DNA of 64,000 nucleotides from Anarhynchus alexandrinus. Its lineage: Eukaryota > Chordata > Aves > Charadriiformes > Charadriidae. The stretch spans positions 3,667,807 to 3,731,806 of the forward strand of contig VUYV01000069.1 of assembly GCA_008711295.1 (NCBI GenBank), read 5' to 3'. Both the position numbers and the translations under genes were made by a program. Under the pieces are notes generated by a model. That model worked only from the letters and a program-made list of their open reading frames with translations. It had not been told where the DNA came from and ran no database searches. Shown in pieces: positions 62,527 to 64,000 of the stretch; position 1 is the first letter of the stretch, and each line of letters begins with the position of its first letter.

Positions 62527-63949
62527 AACTTTAAAGACTAGAAATTTGGAGGGCCTGCTTTAAAGTTGTTCATTACATCTTTAATTTTATTATCCTTGTT
62601 ATGTTCTCATTATTAAAATACACTTTGAATAGAAACAGTATAATTCTGGTATCTAGCTATTTAACCCTAATATTGTAAATGTAGGAAGTAGCATTTGTAT
62701 ACCAGGAAATAAGTGAAAAAATTTTACTTTGAAGTGGGTTTTTTGGATTAAATATGGTAGCATGTATTCTGTGATTGCACGTAGTATATCATACAAATAC
62801 ATACAATTTAAACCTGGTAATTATTCTGTAAATCCGTGATTGTGTCTCCTTCCAGTTCTTACTTATTGAAGTAGTTTCTCTGTCCTCTCACACGTGTAAG
62901 GGTTTTGCAGGGTTAAGCCTATGATTTCTAGTTACTGGTATTTAAATCAATACAGGGATTCCCTAAATATCGTCTGTGCATCTTGGAATTTGTATTACTT
63001 AATGCTGATATGTACTGTTCACATTTCTTCCTCTTAGTTCCTTGTAGTGCTCAGGACTGTTATTAAATCAGTTCTTTGGCTTATCAGTGCAAGGCTTGCT
63101 TATAGATTGTGCGGTACTAGAGATAGCATCCAACTGTTGCAAGAGCTGACAGTTGTCCAGAGGATTACAACTGTGATCATATTGAGTTTGGGGGGATCCT
63201 GACCTGTTATATGTTCTTTTGCATAATTGTTTCTGGAGGCAAAAGGGCAGGAAGGGTGCAGAATTAGAGCAACGCATTTGACGGGAACTTGTCATCTGAA
63301 AAACAGTTTGCATTGCCTGTCATCTTTTGTTTGGTAGAAAACAGGCTGTGACATAATACCTGTCACTGCCAGCGGGTTTTTCTCTGCACCCTGGAGTGAA
63401 AAATCCCATGCAGTAGCAGCCTGAGGTCTAGGCTACCTATGTGACTGCGCAGGACCCGGCTGGTCTAGCGGTCTATATTTGCATACAGGGGCCCACCTGC
63501 CCCAATTAAGGAGGGGAGGAGATACAGGGAGATTAAAATAAAAAAGAATAAAAAATAAAAACTCTAATGACAGCCTTGATCCTGGGAGAGGAGAGATCAA
63601 GAAAGGCCTTCTGAGTTTGCTGTTGGGCCAGAAAAGATTCAATGCAGAAGGGAGAATGGTAAATGCAAAACACGCCAAGCGCACCTCTAGGTTGTTAGTG
63701 GGGAGATGGGCTGAAAGCTGGTGGCAATGAGTGTAAGTTTGAAATTGGAAACTTAAAAGATGGCAAGTGAAAGAGAGAGATTGCATAATTCCTTGATACT
63801 TGAAAATATGTTATTTTTTTTAAATTACAGAATAGTACCCAGTGTTGTGACATCTATGGAAAATTTATGCCTTAGAATTAATTCTAATCTGCATAATAGA
63901 GTAGGTGTATTGACTGTTTTATTTAAGTGTGGAGTGTGTTTTAGGAGCT

Positions 63950-63970
63950 GATGATGATGAGGATGATGAG
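63950..63970 (+). repeat. Short (GAT)n microsatellite
   Basis: GATGATGATGAGGATGATGAG, an imperfect trinucleotide repeat of about seven units. Confidence 0.85.
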
Positions 63971-64000
63971 AATACTAAGGATGAATAGATTTTTGACAAA

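Larger units (their letters stand above)
62461..64000. other. Non-coding DNA to the window end
   Basis: AT-rich sequence with a GC-richer stretch near 63340-63500. Open frames reach 117 codons (63433-63786, minus) without any domain. The end holds a short GAT repeat. No gene recognised. Confidence 0.5.

Noticed and set aside
1..64000. CRISPR array, operon, toxin-antitoxin or phage-like system
   Set aside because: No regularly spaced repeats, no tightly packed frames and no prokaryotic gene features; the repeats place the DNA in an amniote genome.

Overview
The window looks like nuclear DNA of a bird. The evidence is the interspersed repeats. There are clear CR1 (Chicken Repeat 1) non-LTR retrotransposons, one ending in the CR1 3' octamer ATTCTATG. 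There are also several very old CR1/L3-type fragments and an old MIR SINE, as expected in an amniote genome. The background is AT-rich, CpG-poor and full of homopolymers. I found no bacterial-type operon, no RNA gene and no convincing protein-coding exon. The window could be intergenic or a very large intron; the sequence alone does not decide which. Family matches come from remembered consensus sequences, not from a search.

Layout: 1-11780 is AT-rich unique-looking DNA with a GC-richer patch near 9640-10070. At 11784-11912 a 49-bp segment is duplicated around a single N, which looks like an assembly seam. 12640-15383 holds decayed minus-strand L3/CR1 pieces and a plus-strand CR1 tail. 15384-30450 is mostly featureless apart from a faint minus-strand CR1/L3 fragment at 22520-22712. 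30455-30840 is a well recognisable minus-strand CR1/L3 reverse-transcriptase fragment. A 10-N gap at 31491-31500 has identical flanks on both sides. 31530-54740 is mostly non-coding, with low-complexity tracts and weak ancient repeats.

The right end (54750-62460) is the repeat-dense part. It holds a MIR (54750-54935), a plus-strand 5'-truncated CR1 with a dead ORF2 (55162-56352), an older minus-strand CR1 (56903-57845), a G-rich tract with quadruplex potential (60999-61025), and a CpG-enriched block (about 61640-62460) with a TATA box and a polyadenylation signal that may be a solo LTR.

No genes work together here: every recognisable coding remnant is a broken retrotransposon ORF. Most other open frames are short, overlap one another on both strands and have no recognisable domain. 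I saw nothing that supports a new biological system. The points most worth checking are the CpG-rich LTR-like block, the two assembly seams, the oppositely oriented CR1 pair and a few short perfect inverted repeats.
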